NCBI RefSeq assembly: GCF_014204945.1
Contig: NZ_JACHMN010000002.1
Coordinates: 1,192,503 to 1,256,502, forward strand
Direction of reading: 5' to 3'
From: Allocatelliglobosispora scoriae
Lineage (GTDB): Bacteria > Actinomycetota > Actinomycetes > Mycobacteriales > Micromonosporaceae
DNA: 64,000 nt
A model generated the notes under the pieces. The model made no database searches, was not told the DNA's origin, and saw nothing but the letters and a program-made list of their open reading frames with translations. Positions 9,919 to 18,271 of the stretch are shown piece after piece; the stretch's first letter is position 1; each line of letters opens with the position of its first letter. Both the position numbers and the translations under genes were made by a program.

Positions 9919-10332
9919 CTACTGGACGAAGGTCCGGTAGTGCTGTTGGTGCGGCATCTGCCCGGCCTTGACGAGGTAGTCGTACTGCTTCTTGGCGTCG
10001 TCGGTCACCGGCACGACCCAGACCGCCGTGCCGTAGGCGCAGACCTCGGTCCACTGCTGCATGATCTCGCCGTTGTCGAAGCGCATCGCGACGACGGCGT
10101 TCGCGCCGCGCTGGTGCGCCTCGTGGAGCATCCGGCCCATCGCCTCGTTGCGGCTCTGCGCGACCAGCTTCGTCATCTCCGGCACCTCGCCGCCGCCGAG
10201 GGAGCGGAAGCTCGCGGTGAAGCCCGCACCGAGCCGCAGCGACCGTACGGTCAGCCCGAACACCTCGCCGTAGACGGAGCGGATCTCGTAACCGGGGATG
10301 TCATTCGTCGTCACGACCAGCATGGTGATCAC
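9919..10332 (-). CDS. YbjQ family (UPF0145) protein
   Basis: 137 aa from GTG 10332, which has GAGGAG 7 nt upstream; the ATG three codons later (10323) is too far from that site. The core VTTNDIPGYEI...GEVFGLTVRS, then EAMGRMLHEAHQRGANAVVAMRFD, is the YbjQ/DUF74 fold, a homopentameric putative heavy-metal-binding domain. It is longer than the usual ~105 aa, with about 30 extra C-terminal residues (DDAKKQYDYLVKAGQMPHQ). Cytoplasmic; role not established. Confidence 0.85.
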   Translation of the reverse strand: MITMLVVTTNDIPGYEIRSVYGEVFGLTVRSLRLGAGFTASFRSLGGGEVPEMTKLVAQSRNEAMGRMLHEAHQRGANAVVAMRFDNGEIMQQWTEVCAYGTAVWVVPVTDDAKKQYDYLVKAGQMPHQQHYRTFVQ

Positions 10333-10438
10333 GGTAGCGCTCCTCAGCCAGGGCTCGCGGACCCACTCGAAACGCCGAGGGCGCGGGAATGCGGTGAAAT
10401 CACGCAAAGTATTCCTAGTCTCACTTTTAGTGAAGATT

Positions 10439-11218
10439 ATGCGGCGAAAGCGAAGCTGGCTCGGGACAGTGACGGCCACCGGGGCGATGGCGGGCGCCCT
10501 GCTCGCGTTCGCGCTGATCGGCTGGCCGTCGGCCCTCTCGGCGGCGCCGGTCGTGCTCCTCACCCACAAGGCCGCCACCGATCAGCTCCGCGCCGCCGGG
10601 ATCGCCTGGATCTCGTCAGGGAACTGCACCAACCGCAACAACCCGGAGTGCACCTCCTTCGAGCGCATCCGGCAGTCCACCATCGACGGCGTGATCACGC
10701 TGCGGACCGCGAGCCGCTGCCCGATCACCGTCACCGGCGGGACCGAGACCGGCCACGGTACGGGCACCTACACCCACTGGAACGGCTGGAAGCTCGACAT
10801 CGCCCGCTGGGCCTGCGTCAGCGCCTACATCGGTCGCAACTTCGCCTACGTCGGCTACATCAGCGGCTGGGGCCATCAGTACCGGGCGCCGTCGGGCAAC
10901 ATCTACACCGACGAGGGCAACCACTGGGACATCCTCTACTACACCTGCGGCGGCTGCACCGTCTCCAGCCGACCCGCCCCGCCGCCGGTGAGCGTGGCGG
11001 TGAGCCCGTCGGCGAGCCCCTCCGGCGCACCGTCGGCCAGCCCGCAGCCGGGGATGTCGCCGGCGGTCAAGCCGTTGCCGTCCGGCTCCAACTCCAGCTC
11101 CGGCGAGATGCCGGACGTGGCCGGGTACGGGCGGTCTCCGTACCAGCCGGGGCCGGAGCCCGAGCCCAGCGGCCCGCCGGTTGTCGACGCCCTGCGCATC
11201 CACGACCACCTGGGCTGA
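10439..11218 (+). CDS. Secreted protein with an M15-peptidase-like metal motif
   Basis: 259 aa from ATG 10439. An N-terminal signal or anchor segment (about 8-32) leads to a domain starting HKAATDQLRAAGIAW. It contains GTYTHWNGWKLDIA and later DEGNHWDILYY. The spacing H-x6-D plus a later HWD matches the zinc-ligand pattern of M15 D,D-carboxypeptidases (SxHxxGxAxD ... HWH/E); this is inference from motif spacing. Four cysteines (NCTNRNNPEC, TCGGC) suggest disulfides. The C-terminus is a Pro/Ser linker (about 180-220) and an acidic tail, consistent with wall association. It may act on peptidoglycan stem peptides. Confidence 0.75.
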   Translation: MRRKRSWLGTVTATGAMAGALLAFALIGWPSALSAAPVVLLTHKAATDQLRAAGIAWISSGNCTNRNNPECTSFERIRQSTIDGVITLRTASRCPITVTGGTETGHGTGTYTHWNGWKLDIARWACVSAYIGRNFAYVGYISGWGHQYRAPSGNIYTDEGNHWDILYYTCGGCTVSSRPAPPPVSVAVSPSASPSGAPSASPQPGMSPAVKPLPSGSNSSSGEMPDVAGYGRSPYQPGPEPEPSGPPVVDALRIHDHLG

Positions 11219-11290
11219 TGTCGACGGCGTTAACAGGTCGCCAATAATTCCTTCACCAGCAGTGTATATTTATTGATCACAATGTGATGC

Positions 11291-12787
11291 ATGCTGATTC
11301 CCCGCCGCCCGGGGCCGCTCGCCGCCCTCGCCGCTGCCAGCCTCGCCACGCTGGCGATCTGGGCTCCGGCCCGAGCCGCCACTCCCCCGGCCGAGGTCGC
11401 CGCCGCGCCGCCCAACGTGATCTTCGTCCTCACCGATGACCTCTCGTGGAACCTCGTGCAGTTCATGCCCGAGGTCCAACGGCTGCAGCGTGACGGCGTC
11501 ACCTTCACCAACTACACCGTGACCGACTCACTCTGCTGCCCGTCCCGCTCGTCGATCTTCACCGGCAAGTTCCCGCACGACACCGGCATCTTCACCAACA
11601 GCTCGCCGGACGGCGGCTTCGACGTCTTCCACAACCGGGGCCACGAGTCGAAGACGTTCGCGACCGCGTTGCAGGCCAGGGGCTACGCCACCGGATTCAT
11701 GGGCAAGTACCTCAACGGCTACCTGCCCGGTGACACCCAGGGCGGCAGCCTGCCCTACGTCCCGCCGGGCTGGTCCGAGTGGGACGTGGCCGGCAACGGC
11801 TACCCGAACTACAACTACGACCTCAACGAGAACCACACCGTCGTGCACTATGGCAGCACGCCCGCCGATTACCTCACCGACGTGATCGCCGACAAGGGCA
11901 GCGCCTTCATCCAGCGCTCCGCCGCGAGCGGAACCCCCTTCCTGCTGGAACTCGCCACCTTCACCCCGCACGCGCCCTTCACCCCGGCGCCGGAGGACCT
12001 CAACGACTTCCCCGGCCTCACCGCACCCCGCACCGCCGCCTTCAACAAGCTACCCGTCAACGCACCGTCCTGGCTGGCGGGAAACGGACCCCTGACCACA
12101 GCGGAGAAGACGGCGATCGACACCAACTTCCGCAAGCGGGCCCAGTCGGTGCAGGCGATCGACCGGCTCATCCGGGACCTGCGGGCGACGCTGGTGGCGA
12201 CCGGGCAGGCCGCCAACACCTACATCGTCTTCAGCGCGGACAACGGCTTCCACCTCGGTGAATACCGGCTGACGCAGGGCAAGATGACGGCCTTCGACAC
12301 CGACGTCCGGGTGCCGCTGATCGTGACCGGTCCCGGCGTACCGGCCGGCACCACCCGCACCGAGGTGGTGCAGAACATCGACCTAGCGCCGACCTTCCAG
12401 CGCATCGGCGGCGGCACCGTCGCGTCCGATGTCAACGGGCGCAGCATCCTGCCGCTGCTGCAGGGCGAAGCCGCGCCCAACTGGCGGACCGCGTCGCTGA
12501 TCGAGCACCACGGACCCAACCAGGCCGCCGACGACCCCGACGCGCAGACCCAGCGCAACGGCAACCCGACCACCTATTCGGCGCTGCGGACCGCGACCTA
12601 CACCTATGTGGAGTACGCCAACGGCGAGCGCGAGTACTACGACCGGCTCGCCGATCCCCAGCAGCTCAACAACATCGCCGGTCAGCTCACCGCGGCCCGC
12701 CTCGCCGCGCTGCACACCGCGCTGCAGGGCCTCGTCACCTGCCACACCCACGAATCCTGCTGGACGGCGGGCCACGTGACGGCGTAG
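11291..12787 (+). CDS. Secreted sulfatase (formylglycine-dependent)
   Basis: 498 aa. Signal peptide 1-29 (IWAPARAA). The N-terminal metal site VIFVLTDDLSW, then the type I sulfatase signature CCPSRSSIFTG with Cys82 as the expected formylglycine precursor, place it in the alkaline phosphatase/sulfatase superfamily, nearest in layout to N-acetylglucosamine-6-sulfatase-like enzymes. Later motifs TFTPHAPFTP and FSADNGFHLGEYR provide further metal and sulfate ligands. It should hydrolyse sulfate esters of extracellular glycans and needs a separate formylglycine-generating enzyme, not seen in the window. The upstream region (11240-11285) is unusually AT-rich and likely carries the promoter. Confidence 0.93.
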   Translation: MLIPRRPGPLAALAAASLATLAIWAPARAATPPAEVAAAPPNVIFVLTDDLSWNLVQFMPEVQRLQRDGVTFTNYTVTDSLCCPSRSSIFTGKFPHDTGIFTNSSPDGGFDVFHNRGHESKTFATALQARGYATGFMGKYLNGYLPGDTQGGSLPYVPPGWSEWDVAGNGYPNYNYDLNENHTVVHYGSTPADYLTDVIADKGSAFIQRSAASGTPFLLELATFTPHAPFTPAPEDLNDFPGLTAPRTAAFNKLPVNAPSWLAGNGPLTTAEKTAIDTNFRKRAQSVQAIDRLIRDLRATLVATGQAANTYIVFSADNGFHLGEYRLTQGKMTAFDTDVRVPLIVTGPGVPAGTTRTEVVQNIDLAPTFQRIGGGTVASDVNGRSILPLLQGEAAPNWRTASLIEHHGPNQAADDPDAQTQRNGNPTTYSALRTATYTYVEYANGEREYYDRLADPQQLNNIAGQLTAARLAALHTALQGLVTCHTHESCWTAGHVTA

Positions 12788-12792
12788 CCATT

Positions 12793-12877
12793 GCGCGAGA
12801 TCGTGCTGTTTCCCGGAAGCAGTCCCCTCGAAGCACGTCGGTGGGGCCTGTTTCCGGGAAACAGCACGATCTTGCGC
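12793..12877. repeat. Intergenic palindromic repeat, family B (TTTCCCGGAAA arms)
   Basis: Imperfect inverted repeat: the left arm runs through GAGATCGTGCTGTTTCCCGG, the right arm through CCGGGAAACAGCACGATCTT. The asymmetric centre contains CCCCTCGAAGCACG. An extra half-copy of the right end (GCACGATCTTGCGCC) follows at 12886-12900. A second copy in opposite orientation is at 60930-61009. It fills most of the 246-nt gap after the sulfatase. Nothing else was seen there. Confidence 0.85.
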
Positions 12878-13033
12878 CCGGGCAGGCACGATCTTGCGCC
12901 CAGGCGGGAGTGTGCACGGACCTGCGGAAGCGGCAGCGCGGCCGACGATCGTCCATGCGATATCGACAACCGTCGCGGAGGCAGGACCGGGGCGGGCGAT
13001 GTGCTCCCGACCCGACCGTGAGCACCATGTCCT

Positions 13034-13603
13034 ATGCAGCCCGACCAGGTGATCGCACCAGGACAGAAGCCCGCCGACGGCAAGCGCACGCGCAGGCTGA
13101 TCGGCGGCATCGTCGCCGGTGTCGCCACACTCATCGGCATCACCTCCGGCGTGATCGGCATCGCGGAGTTCCTCGACCGGGGAACACCGGCCTTCGCCCA
13201 GCCGATCGACACCGTCGAGGGCATGCGGGAATTCCTCAGCTTCGCCGACGAGCACGACGGCGAGCTGGTCCGCCTGGAGACGCGGTGCGTCTTCCACGAC
13301 GGCCCGATGCCCTGCTCGCAGCAGGGCGACCCGCTGCAGCGGGCATCGGTGCTGCTGGACCTCAACGCGGATCCGAGCTGCGATCCCGATCGGGTGCAGC
13401 CCTGCACCGGATCGGTGGTGCTCTTCTTCTTCGCCGAGAACGTCACCGACGCGCAGATCGACAACGGCGAGTACGGCGCGGGCAGCATCGTGGTACGCGG
13501 CTACTTCACCGTCTCCCGGCGCGGCAGCCTCGGCACGCTGCCGGAGGGGACCACAGCGATCTACCTCACCGCCGTCCCGGCCGACGAGGTCAAGGACGAG
13601 TAG
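13034..13603 (+). CDS. Single-pass membrane protein of unknown function
   Basis: 189 aa. A basic N-terminus (KRTRR, about 16-21) precedes one transmembrane helix (about 23-44, IGGIVAGVATLIGITSGVIG). The extracytoplasmic part has a small domain with cysteines in pairs (TRCVFHDGPMPCSQ and SCDPDRVQPCTG), which probably form disulfides. No catalytic motif or known family recognised. Isolated gene: the family B repeat lies upstream and a hairpin separates it from the convergent histidine decarboxylase. Confidence 0.75.
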   Translation: MQPDQVIAPGQKPADGKRTRRLIGGIVAGVATLIGITSGVIGIAEFLDRGTPAFAQPIDTVEGMREFLSFADEHDGELVRLETRCVFHDGPMPCSQQGDPLQRASVLLDLNADPSCDPDRVQPCTGSVVLFFFAENVTDAQIDNGEYGAGSIVVRGYFTVSRRGSLGTLPEGTTAIYLTAVPADEVKDE

Positions 13604-13638
13604 GTCCGGCTCGGGATCGGACCGCCCCGAGCCGGACC
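13603..13638. terminator. Bidirectional hairpin between convergent genes
   Basis: Perfect 13-bp stem, GGTCCGGCTCGGG (13603-13615) with CCCGAGCCGGACC (13626-13638), loop 10 nt. It begins in the stop codon of the membrane protein gene and ends 6 nt before the stop of the opposing gene. Confidence 0.75.
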
Positions 13639-13644
13639 GCTGCG

Positions 13645-14811
13645 CTAGGAGACCACCACCAGCGACTGCTCGGGGGCCTGGTGGGCGGGGGCGAGCTTGC
13701 GCGGCCCGGCCACCGCCGTGGCGATGTCGGCGACGAACTCGTCGATCTGCGCCACCGTCACGCCGGGCATGCAGATCACGTGGCTCCAGCCGCCCTCGCT
13801 GGGCAGGTTCCACCGCCGCTCCACCGGCGTCGGCGGCGTGTCCAGCACCACGGTGAAGGCGTAGGGATGCCGCCAGGCGTGCCAGCCGATGTTGGCGAGC
13901 CGCTGCTGGGCATAGGCCGCGAGCACCCGGGCGTCGTCGGCCCGGCGGCGCAGGCCGTCCACGCCGAGGCTGTGCAGCACGTGCGCGATGTAGAGCGGCG
14001 TGTGGCCGTTGCGCGAGCAGCCGATCGGGGTGTCGGCCACCCCGGTGTAGGAGACCGGGTCCAGCAGCGTCACGGGCTGCCGGTCGCGCCGGGCGACGAA
14101 GATCCCGCACGGCATGGGTACGCCGAGGAACTTGTGCCCCGACACCACGATGCTGTCGGCGCCGTCGGCGAAGTCGAAGCCGGGCCGGGCCTTCGCGGGC
14201 AGCAGTGCCAGCGGGATGCCGGTGAGCGCCGCGTCGCAGTGGATGAACCGCCGGGTGACCTGCTGCTGGTCGAGGATCTGCGTGATGACCCGCAGGTCGT
14301 CGACGGCCTCGGTCATCGTGGTGCCGACGTTGGCGACGACGATGACCGCCCGGTCCCGGTGTGCGCCGACCTGCCGGGCCAGGTCCGGGTAGTCCATCTC
14401 CCCCGTGCTGACCGCCCGCACCTCGATCGCGGGCATCGACAGGATCCGCGCCGCCTTGCGTACGCTGTTGTGCGCGGCGCTGGAGTGGTAGACGACCGCG
14501 TCGGGATAGCGGGTGCGGGCCTCCAGCAGCCCGGCGAGCGTGCCCTCGCTCGCGCCCGGCGTCACGTATCCCCAGTGCTGCTCGGGTGCGCGCAGGAGCC
14601 CGGCGATCGTGTCGATGACGAAGCGCTCCAGGGGCTTGCTGTGGTTGGCGTAGAGCCCCTCGGTCCAGGGGTCGCCGACGTTGTTGAGCGGCTGCCCGGT
14701 GAGCACCTCGGCGAGGTGCGGGAACGACATGTCGGTGGCGCCGGGGAAGCCGATCGCGCGGCGGCCCCCCTCGGCCCACCCGTTGGCGAGAACGTCGAGG
14801 CTACCGAGCAC
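13645..14811 (-). CDS. hdc: Pyridoxal-phosphate-dependent histidine decarboxylase
   Basis: 388 aa, group II PLP decarboxylase of the histidine decarboxylase type (histidine to histamine plus CO2), cytoplasmic. The N-terminus FPGATDMSFPHLAEVL matches the family start. The PLP site has HCDAALTG for the cofactor ring and SGHKFLG with Lys227 as Schiff-base lysine. GTG 14811 is the only start possible before an in-frame TAG, so the length is settled. The start overlaps the stop of a 17-codon ORF in another frame, described separately. Substrate is assigned from family resemblance; a related aromatic or serine decarboxylase is less likely. Confidence 0.88.
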   Translation of the reverse strand: MLGSLDVLANGWAEGGRRAIGFPGATDMSFPHLAEVLTGQPLNNVGDPWTEGLYANHSKPLERFVIDTIAGLLRAPEQHWGYVTPGASEGTLAGLLEARTRYPDAVVYHSSAAHNSVRKAARILSMPAIEVRAVSTGEMDYPDLARQVGAHRDRAVIVVANVGTTMTEAVDDLRVITQILDQQQVTRRFIHCDAALTGIPLALLPAKARPGFDFADGADSIVVSGHKFLGVPMPCGIFVARRDRQPVTLLDPVSYTGVADTPIGCSRNGHTPLYIAHVLHSLGVDGLRRRADDARVLAAYAQQRLANIGWHAWRHPYAFTVVLDTPPTPVERRWNLPSEGGWSHVICMPGVTVAQIDEFVADIATAVAGPRKLAPAHQAPEQSLVVVS

Positions 14812-14854
14812 AGCCGGACCGCCCTACAAGCTCGTCGAGGTCGCAGATCATCAT
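14801..14854 (-). CDS. Possible 17-aa leader peptide overlapping hdc start
   Basis: ORF MMICDLDELVGRSGCAR with GGAGG 8 nt before its ATG. Its TAG stop lies inside the hdc coding start, so a ribosome ending here would be placed to restart at the hdc GTG, which itself has a weak ribosome-binding site. That suggests translational coupling or a leader. It could also be chance. The rest of the 183-nt gap to the next gene shows no other feature. Confidence 0.35.
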   Translation of the reverse strand: MMICDLDELVGRSGCAR

Positions 14855-14994
14855 CTCGATAGCCTCCATGCTCCGAGTCGTTCACCAAGGGGTGCGCCGC
14901 AGTCACGCCCTCAGCGACTAACGCGAGCAAGCGGCAGGAAAGCTCACCGCCGCAACGATGTCGGCCAACGACCGCACGATCGCCGAAACGTCGC

Positions 14995-15831
14995 TCACAC
15001 GGGCGGCTCGGCGGCGAGCAGCGCGAAGATCGGCTCCGCGTCGGCCGGATCGCCGTTGGCGTGGAACCACTCGGCCCGGGCGAGCCGCCGCAGCGTCGTG
15101 TAGAACGGCACCAGCGCGGCGAAGGCGGCCCGCTCGGCGTCGGTGGGGGCGTACCCGGCCAGCACACCGGGGAGGAGCCCGGGGTCGTCCACGGCGAGGA
15201 CGCCGAGGTCCATCGCGGCGTCGCCGGCGCGGATCTCGGAGAGGTCGATCATCACCGCGATCCGGTCGCCGTCGACGATGAAGTGCTCCGGCCGTCCGTC
15301 GAAGAGCATCAGGTCGCGGCCCCGCGTCGACAGCAGCTCCGCCTCCTGCGCCAGCCAGGACCACAGGCGGGCGATCGTCGCCGGATCGGCCCGCCCGGTG
15401 GACTTCCACCACGCCGCGGCGTGGTTCAGCCAGCCCGCCATCCACTCCGGCCACGTCGGGACCGTGCCCGCGTAGGGCCCGTCGCCACCGGCGGCGTGCA
15501 CCCGGCGCAGGAGGCGGCCGGCGTCCGCCTGTGCGCGCGCCGGGCTCGCCGACGTCAAGCCCGCGCCGTCGGTCCAGCGCAGCATCGCGTACGCCACCGG
15601 CGCCTCACCGGAACCGAGGAGCTCCGGCACCGGCAGCCCGAGGGCGCCGAGCCGGGCGACGCCGGCCACCTCGCGGGCGATGATGTCGTGGTCGGCGGCC
15701 GCCTTCAGCAGGACCGGGCCGTCGTCGGTCTCGACCTTCGCGACGAACCGCGTCGGGCGATCGACGAGCACCGCCCAGCTGCTCGCCCTGCGCCCGTGGG
15801 CGGCCGTCACCGCGGCGGGGTCGACTCTCAT
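14995..15831 (-). CDS. Aminoglycoside-phosphotransferase-like kinase-fold protein with degenerate catalytic loop
   Basis: 278 aa from ATG 15831; in-frame ATGs at 15840 and 15843 are alternatives, while earlier codons run into a palindromic repeat. It has the APH/choline-kinase outline: N-lobe beta strands with FVAKVETDDGPVLLKAA, hinge YAMLRWTDGAGL, and a C-lobe loop LMLFDGRPEHFIV followed by AVMIDLSEI. The usual catalytic loop HGDxxxxN reads LFDGRPEH: the aspartate stays, but the His and Asn are replaced. The metal-binding Asp (IDLS) is retained. Activity is therefore doubtful. No resistance role can be claimed. Confidence 0.8.
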   Translation of the reverse strand: MRVDPAAVTAAHGRRASSWAVLVDRPTRFVAKVETDDGPVLLKAAADHDIIAREVAGVARLGALGLPVPELLGSGEAPVAYAMLRWTDGAGLTSASPARAQADAGRLLRRVHAAGGDGPYAGTVPTWPEWMAGWLNHAAAWWKSTGRADPATIARLWSWLAQEAELLSTRGRDLMLFDGRPEHFIVDGDRIAVMIDLSEIRAGDAAMDLGVLAVDDPGLLPGVLAGYAPTDAERAAFAALVPFYTTLRRLARAEWFHANGDPADAEPIFALLAAEPPV

Positions 15832-15889
15832 GCCCCGCATCATCGCGCAGCCGCGCCGGACTTCGGCGGTGCAAGCACCAAGATCGCCG

Positions 15890-15906
15890 CAACTCTTCAA
15901 GAGTTG
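15890..15906. repeat. Palindrome, family A (single unit)
   Basis: CAACTCTTCAAGAGTTG, preceded by AAGATCGCCG, in the gap between two same-strand genes. It is the shortest copy of a palindrome that recurs at 18.2, 38.2 and 44.9 kb. Confidence 0.8.
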
Positions 15907-15921
15907 GTCCCGTGAGCATGC

Positions 15922-17118
15922 TCAACCGTCGTAGGAGGCCTGCTCCACGGCGAAGACGTTGCGGTGCCCGATCGTCTCCTGCAACGAGAAGAGCAGGTCG
16001 GGATTGGTGGTGTCCTCCCAGTAGCTGATGCTCTCGCCGCCGCCCACCCAGGCATAGGTGGTCGAACCGGCCGCGGGCGTCCAGTAGTAGAGCTTCTTCG
16101 CCGCGGACGAGTTGAACCACCAGCGGTTGTTGTGCGAAGCGACCCCGTTGAGGTTGTACCAGGGCAGCTGCAGCGCCTGCGTGGCCGTGGTCGAGGCGGC
16201 GAAGGTCGTCGCGCCCGAGGCGAACGGGAACCGGACCGCCCGGGGTGCCCGCTGCGGGTAGTTGGTGCAGCTGGCGCAGGTGTACTCGGTCATGACGATC
16301 GAACCGCTCACCCGGTCCAGGGAGATGCTCGACCAGGCCAGCGCCGTGCCCGAGGTGGTGGCCGAGGTGATCGTGCCGATCTGCGTCAGCACGTAGGCGT
16401 AGTTGTGCGCGTAGTAGGTGGTGCCGTCGGACTGTCGGCCGATCTGGCTCGCCGTACCCCCGGTGTTGGTTTTGAGGATCTTCTTCATGTTGAAGACCCG
16501 CATGCCGCGGCCGGTGTCGGCGACGTAGAGGTAGTCGCCGTACCAGGAGACGCCGCCCGCGTGGATGGTGATGTCCTTGAAGCTCGGCGCGGCGGCGGTG
16601 CCGGTCGGCTCGACGAGCAGCACCTTGCGGTATTTGTCGGGGTAGGTGGCGTCCCAGTCGACGAGCGTGATCCGGCTGCGCGAGGAGGCGCCGTCACAGC
16701 CGTCCTTCGTGTACCAGCTGACCAGGACGAGCTGGTGCCCGTCGTAGTTGCCGCTGTTGGCGGTGCCGATGGCGTCGCGGCTGGTGGTGATGCCCTGCGG
16801 GTAGTTGGTGCAGTCGTTGTCGTCGCCGGAGTCGAAGGTGAACCCGGCGGTGTAGCCGGGCAGTCCGAGCGAGTCGGTGACGGGGCCGCGGTCGTGGTTG
16901 GCGTTGTCCATGACGGTGTGGACGGCGGCGGTGCCGAGCTTCGCCACGAGCGCGGCGTTGAGCGCGTCGAACTGGTGATAATCGGCGCTCAACGTGTACT
17001 GCCCCGCGGGCAGCGTCGTCGGCGCGGCAGCGGCGGAAGCGCCGGTGGCGGTCAGGGCCGTCGCCGCGAGCGTCGCCATCGCGGTCGCCGCCAGCAGGAA
17101 CCTCTTGCGTATCGACAT
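15922..17118 (-). CDS. Secreted protein, function unknown
   Basis: 398 aa from ATG 17118 with GAAGGGAG 7 nt upstream. Signal peptide 1-32 (ALTATGASAAAA). The mature protein has repeated Trp/Tyr/Gly strand motifs (ITLVDWDATYPDKYRKVLLVEP, VSWYGDYLYVADTGRGMRVFNM, YYWTPAAGSTTYAWVGGG) that suggest a beta-propeller. Four cysteines (DDNDCTNYP, DGCDG, TCASCTNYP) may form disulfides. No enzyme motif seen. Transcribed alone; divergent from the next gene with 91 nt between starts. Confidence 0.82.
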   Translation of the reverse strand: MSIRKRFLLAATAMATLAATALTATGASAAAAPTTLPAGQYTLSADYHQFDALNAALVAKLGTAAVHTVMDNANHDRGPVTDSLGLPGYTAGFTFDSGDDNDCTNYPQGITTSRDAIGTANSGNYDGHQLVLVSWYTKDGCDGASSRSRITLVDWDATYPDKYRKVLLVEPTGTAAAPSFKDITIHAGGVSWYGDYLYVADTGRGMRVFNMKKILKTNTGGTASQIGRQSDGTTYYAHNYAYVLTQIGTITSATTSGTALAWSSISLDRVSGSIVMTEYTCASCTNYPQRAPRAVRFPFASGATTFAASTTATQALQLPWYNLNGVASHNNRWWFNSSAAKKLYYWTPAAGSTTYAWVGGGESISYWEDTTNPDLLFSLQETIGHRNVFAVEQASYDG

Positions 17119-17209
17119 GCCGACTCCCTTCGCTTCAACACATAGACTCGTGACGATACCCTGATCCATATTCCCTGCAAGCCGACGCGGATCCTGACAA
17201 CCTGGTCCC

Positions 17210-18133
17210 ATGGAGAGCCCACGCATCGAGGACCGGGTCTGGCGCGAGCTGCCCGGCGCTGCCCGCCGCGCACTGGAGACCGGACTCTCCCCCACCGAGC
17301 TGCAATCGCTGCTGCTCTCCGTCACCCGCACCCGGGCGCGGGAGGTGAACGCGTCCCGGCTGGTGCAGCGGTGGGGCTCCGACCGGTTCGTCCGCCCGGC
17401 ACCGACCGACCCCCGGCGGCTCGCGCGCGTCGAGGCCCGCCTGTGGGAACTGCTACCCGAGGTGTACGCCGGGGTCGAGCTCGCGCCCGTCGTCCCGCTC
17501 GGCACCTGCTCGGCGCTCGGCCCGGTCGACCAGCACCGCATCGTCAGCACCGTCCGGGGCACCGAGGTGCTGAGCGACCCGACGAACGCGCTCGCCGTCG
17601 AGGCCGCCGTTCGGCGCGGGGCCGGGGCGGCCGGGCAGATCGACCTCGCCGCGTCGCACCGCGTACTGCGGGCGCAGACCTTCGGCCCCGGTGCCTCGCA
17701 GCACTTCCGGCTCTTCGCGCTCGTCTCGACCGCCCGCGACACGGGTTCGGGGCGCACCGAGTCCCGGCTGCTCGTCGAGCACATCGGATTCTGGCAGCGG
17801 GTGCTCGCGGACCTGCTGCCCGGGCACCCGAGCCGTATCACGGTGACGGCGTTCAGCCCGCTCCTGACCGAACGAGTCCACGACACCGTGCTGCCCGCCG
17901 TGGCCGACGGCCCGGTCCCGGTCGTCCCGGATCAGGACCGGACGCAGGGCGCGGGCTATTACGCGGGCGCGGCGATCGGGCTGCGGGCCGAGCACGACGG
18001 CCGGACCGTGGACCTCGGCGACGGCGGCCTCACCACCTGGACCGCGCAGCTCCTCGCCGACGCCAAGGAACGCTGCCTGATCTCCTGCATCTCCACCGAA
18101 CGCCTCACCGCACTCACCACCCCCAGCACCTGA
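17210..18133 (+). CDS. Conserved protein of unknown function
   Basis: 307 aa, cytoplasmic, no signal or membrane segment. It has stretches that look conserved (VPLGTCSALGPVDQHRIVSTVRG, ALAVEAAVRRG, DLGDGGLTTWTAQLLADAKERCLIS). The central LGTCSALGPVD...TNALAVEAA and terminal DGG...W...LL...KER recall class II aminoacyl-tRNA-synthetase-like folds, but no class II motif 2 or 3 could be confirmed, so this is only a suggestion. Single gene, ending in a family A palindrome. Confidence 0.75.
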   Translation: MESPRIEDRVWRELPGAARRALETGLSPTELQSLLLSVTRTRAREVNASRLVQRWGSDRFVRPAPTDPRRLARVEARLWELLPEVYAGVELAPVVPLGTCSALGPVDQHRIVSTVRGTEVLSDPTNALAVEAAVRRGAGAAGQIDLAASHRVLRAQTFGPGASQHFRLFALVSTARDTGSGRTESRLLVEHIGFWQRVLADLLPGHPSRITVTAFSPLLTERVHDTVLPAVADGPVPVVPDQDRTQGAGYYAGAAIGLRAEHDGRTVDLGDGGLTTWTAQLLADAKERCLISCISTERLTALTTPST

Positions 18134-18150
18134 GCCCCGCGGCCGGAGCC

Positions 18151-18239
18151 CCCAAGATCGCCGCAACTCTTGAAGAGTTGCGTCTTCTGGGTCGCACCAA
18201 AACTCCGCAACTCTTCAAGAGGTGCGGCGATCTTGGGGT
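18151..18239. repeat. Palindromic repeat, family A (double unit)
   Basis: CCCAAGATCGCCGCAACTCT at 18151-18170 continues into TGAAGAGTTGCG. After a 24-nt spacer the mirror unit CCGCAACTCTTCAAGAGG runs into TGCGGCGATCTTGGGG. Each unit is itself palindromic, and the outer AAGATCG/CGATCTT ends also pair. It lies between convergent genes and could serve as a bidirectional terminator. Confidence 0.85.
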
Positions 18240-18271
18240 TGCGCTGCGGTGAAGGATGCCGCGGTGAAGGA

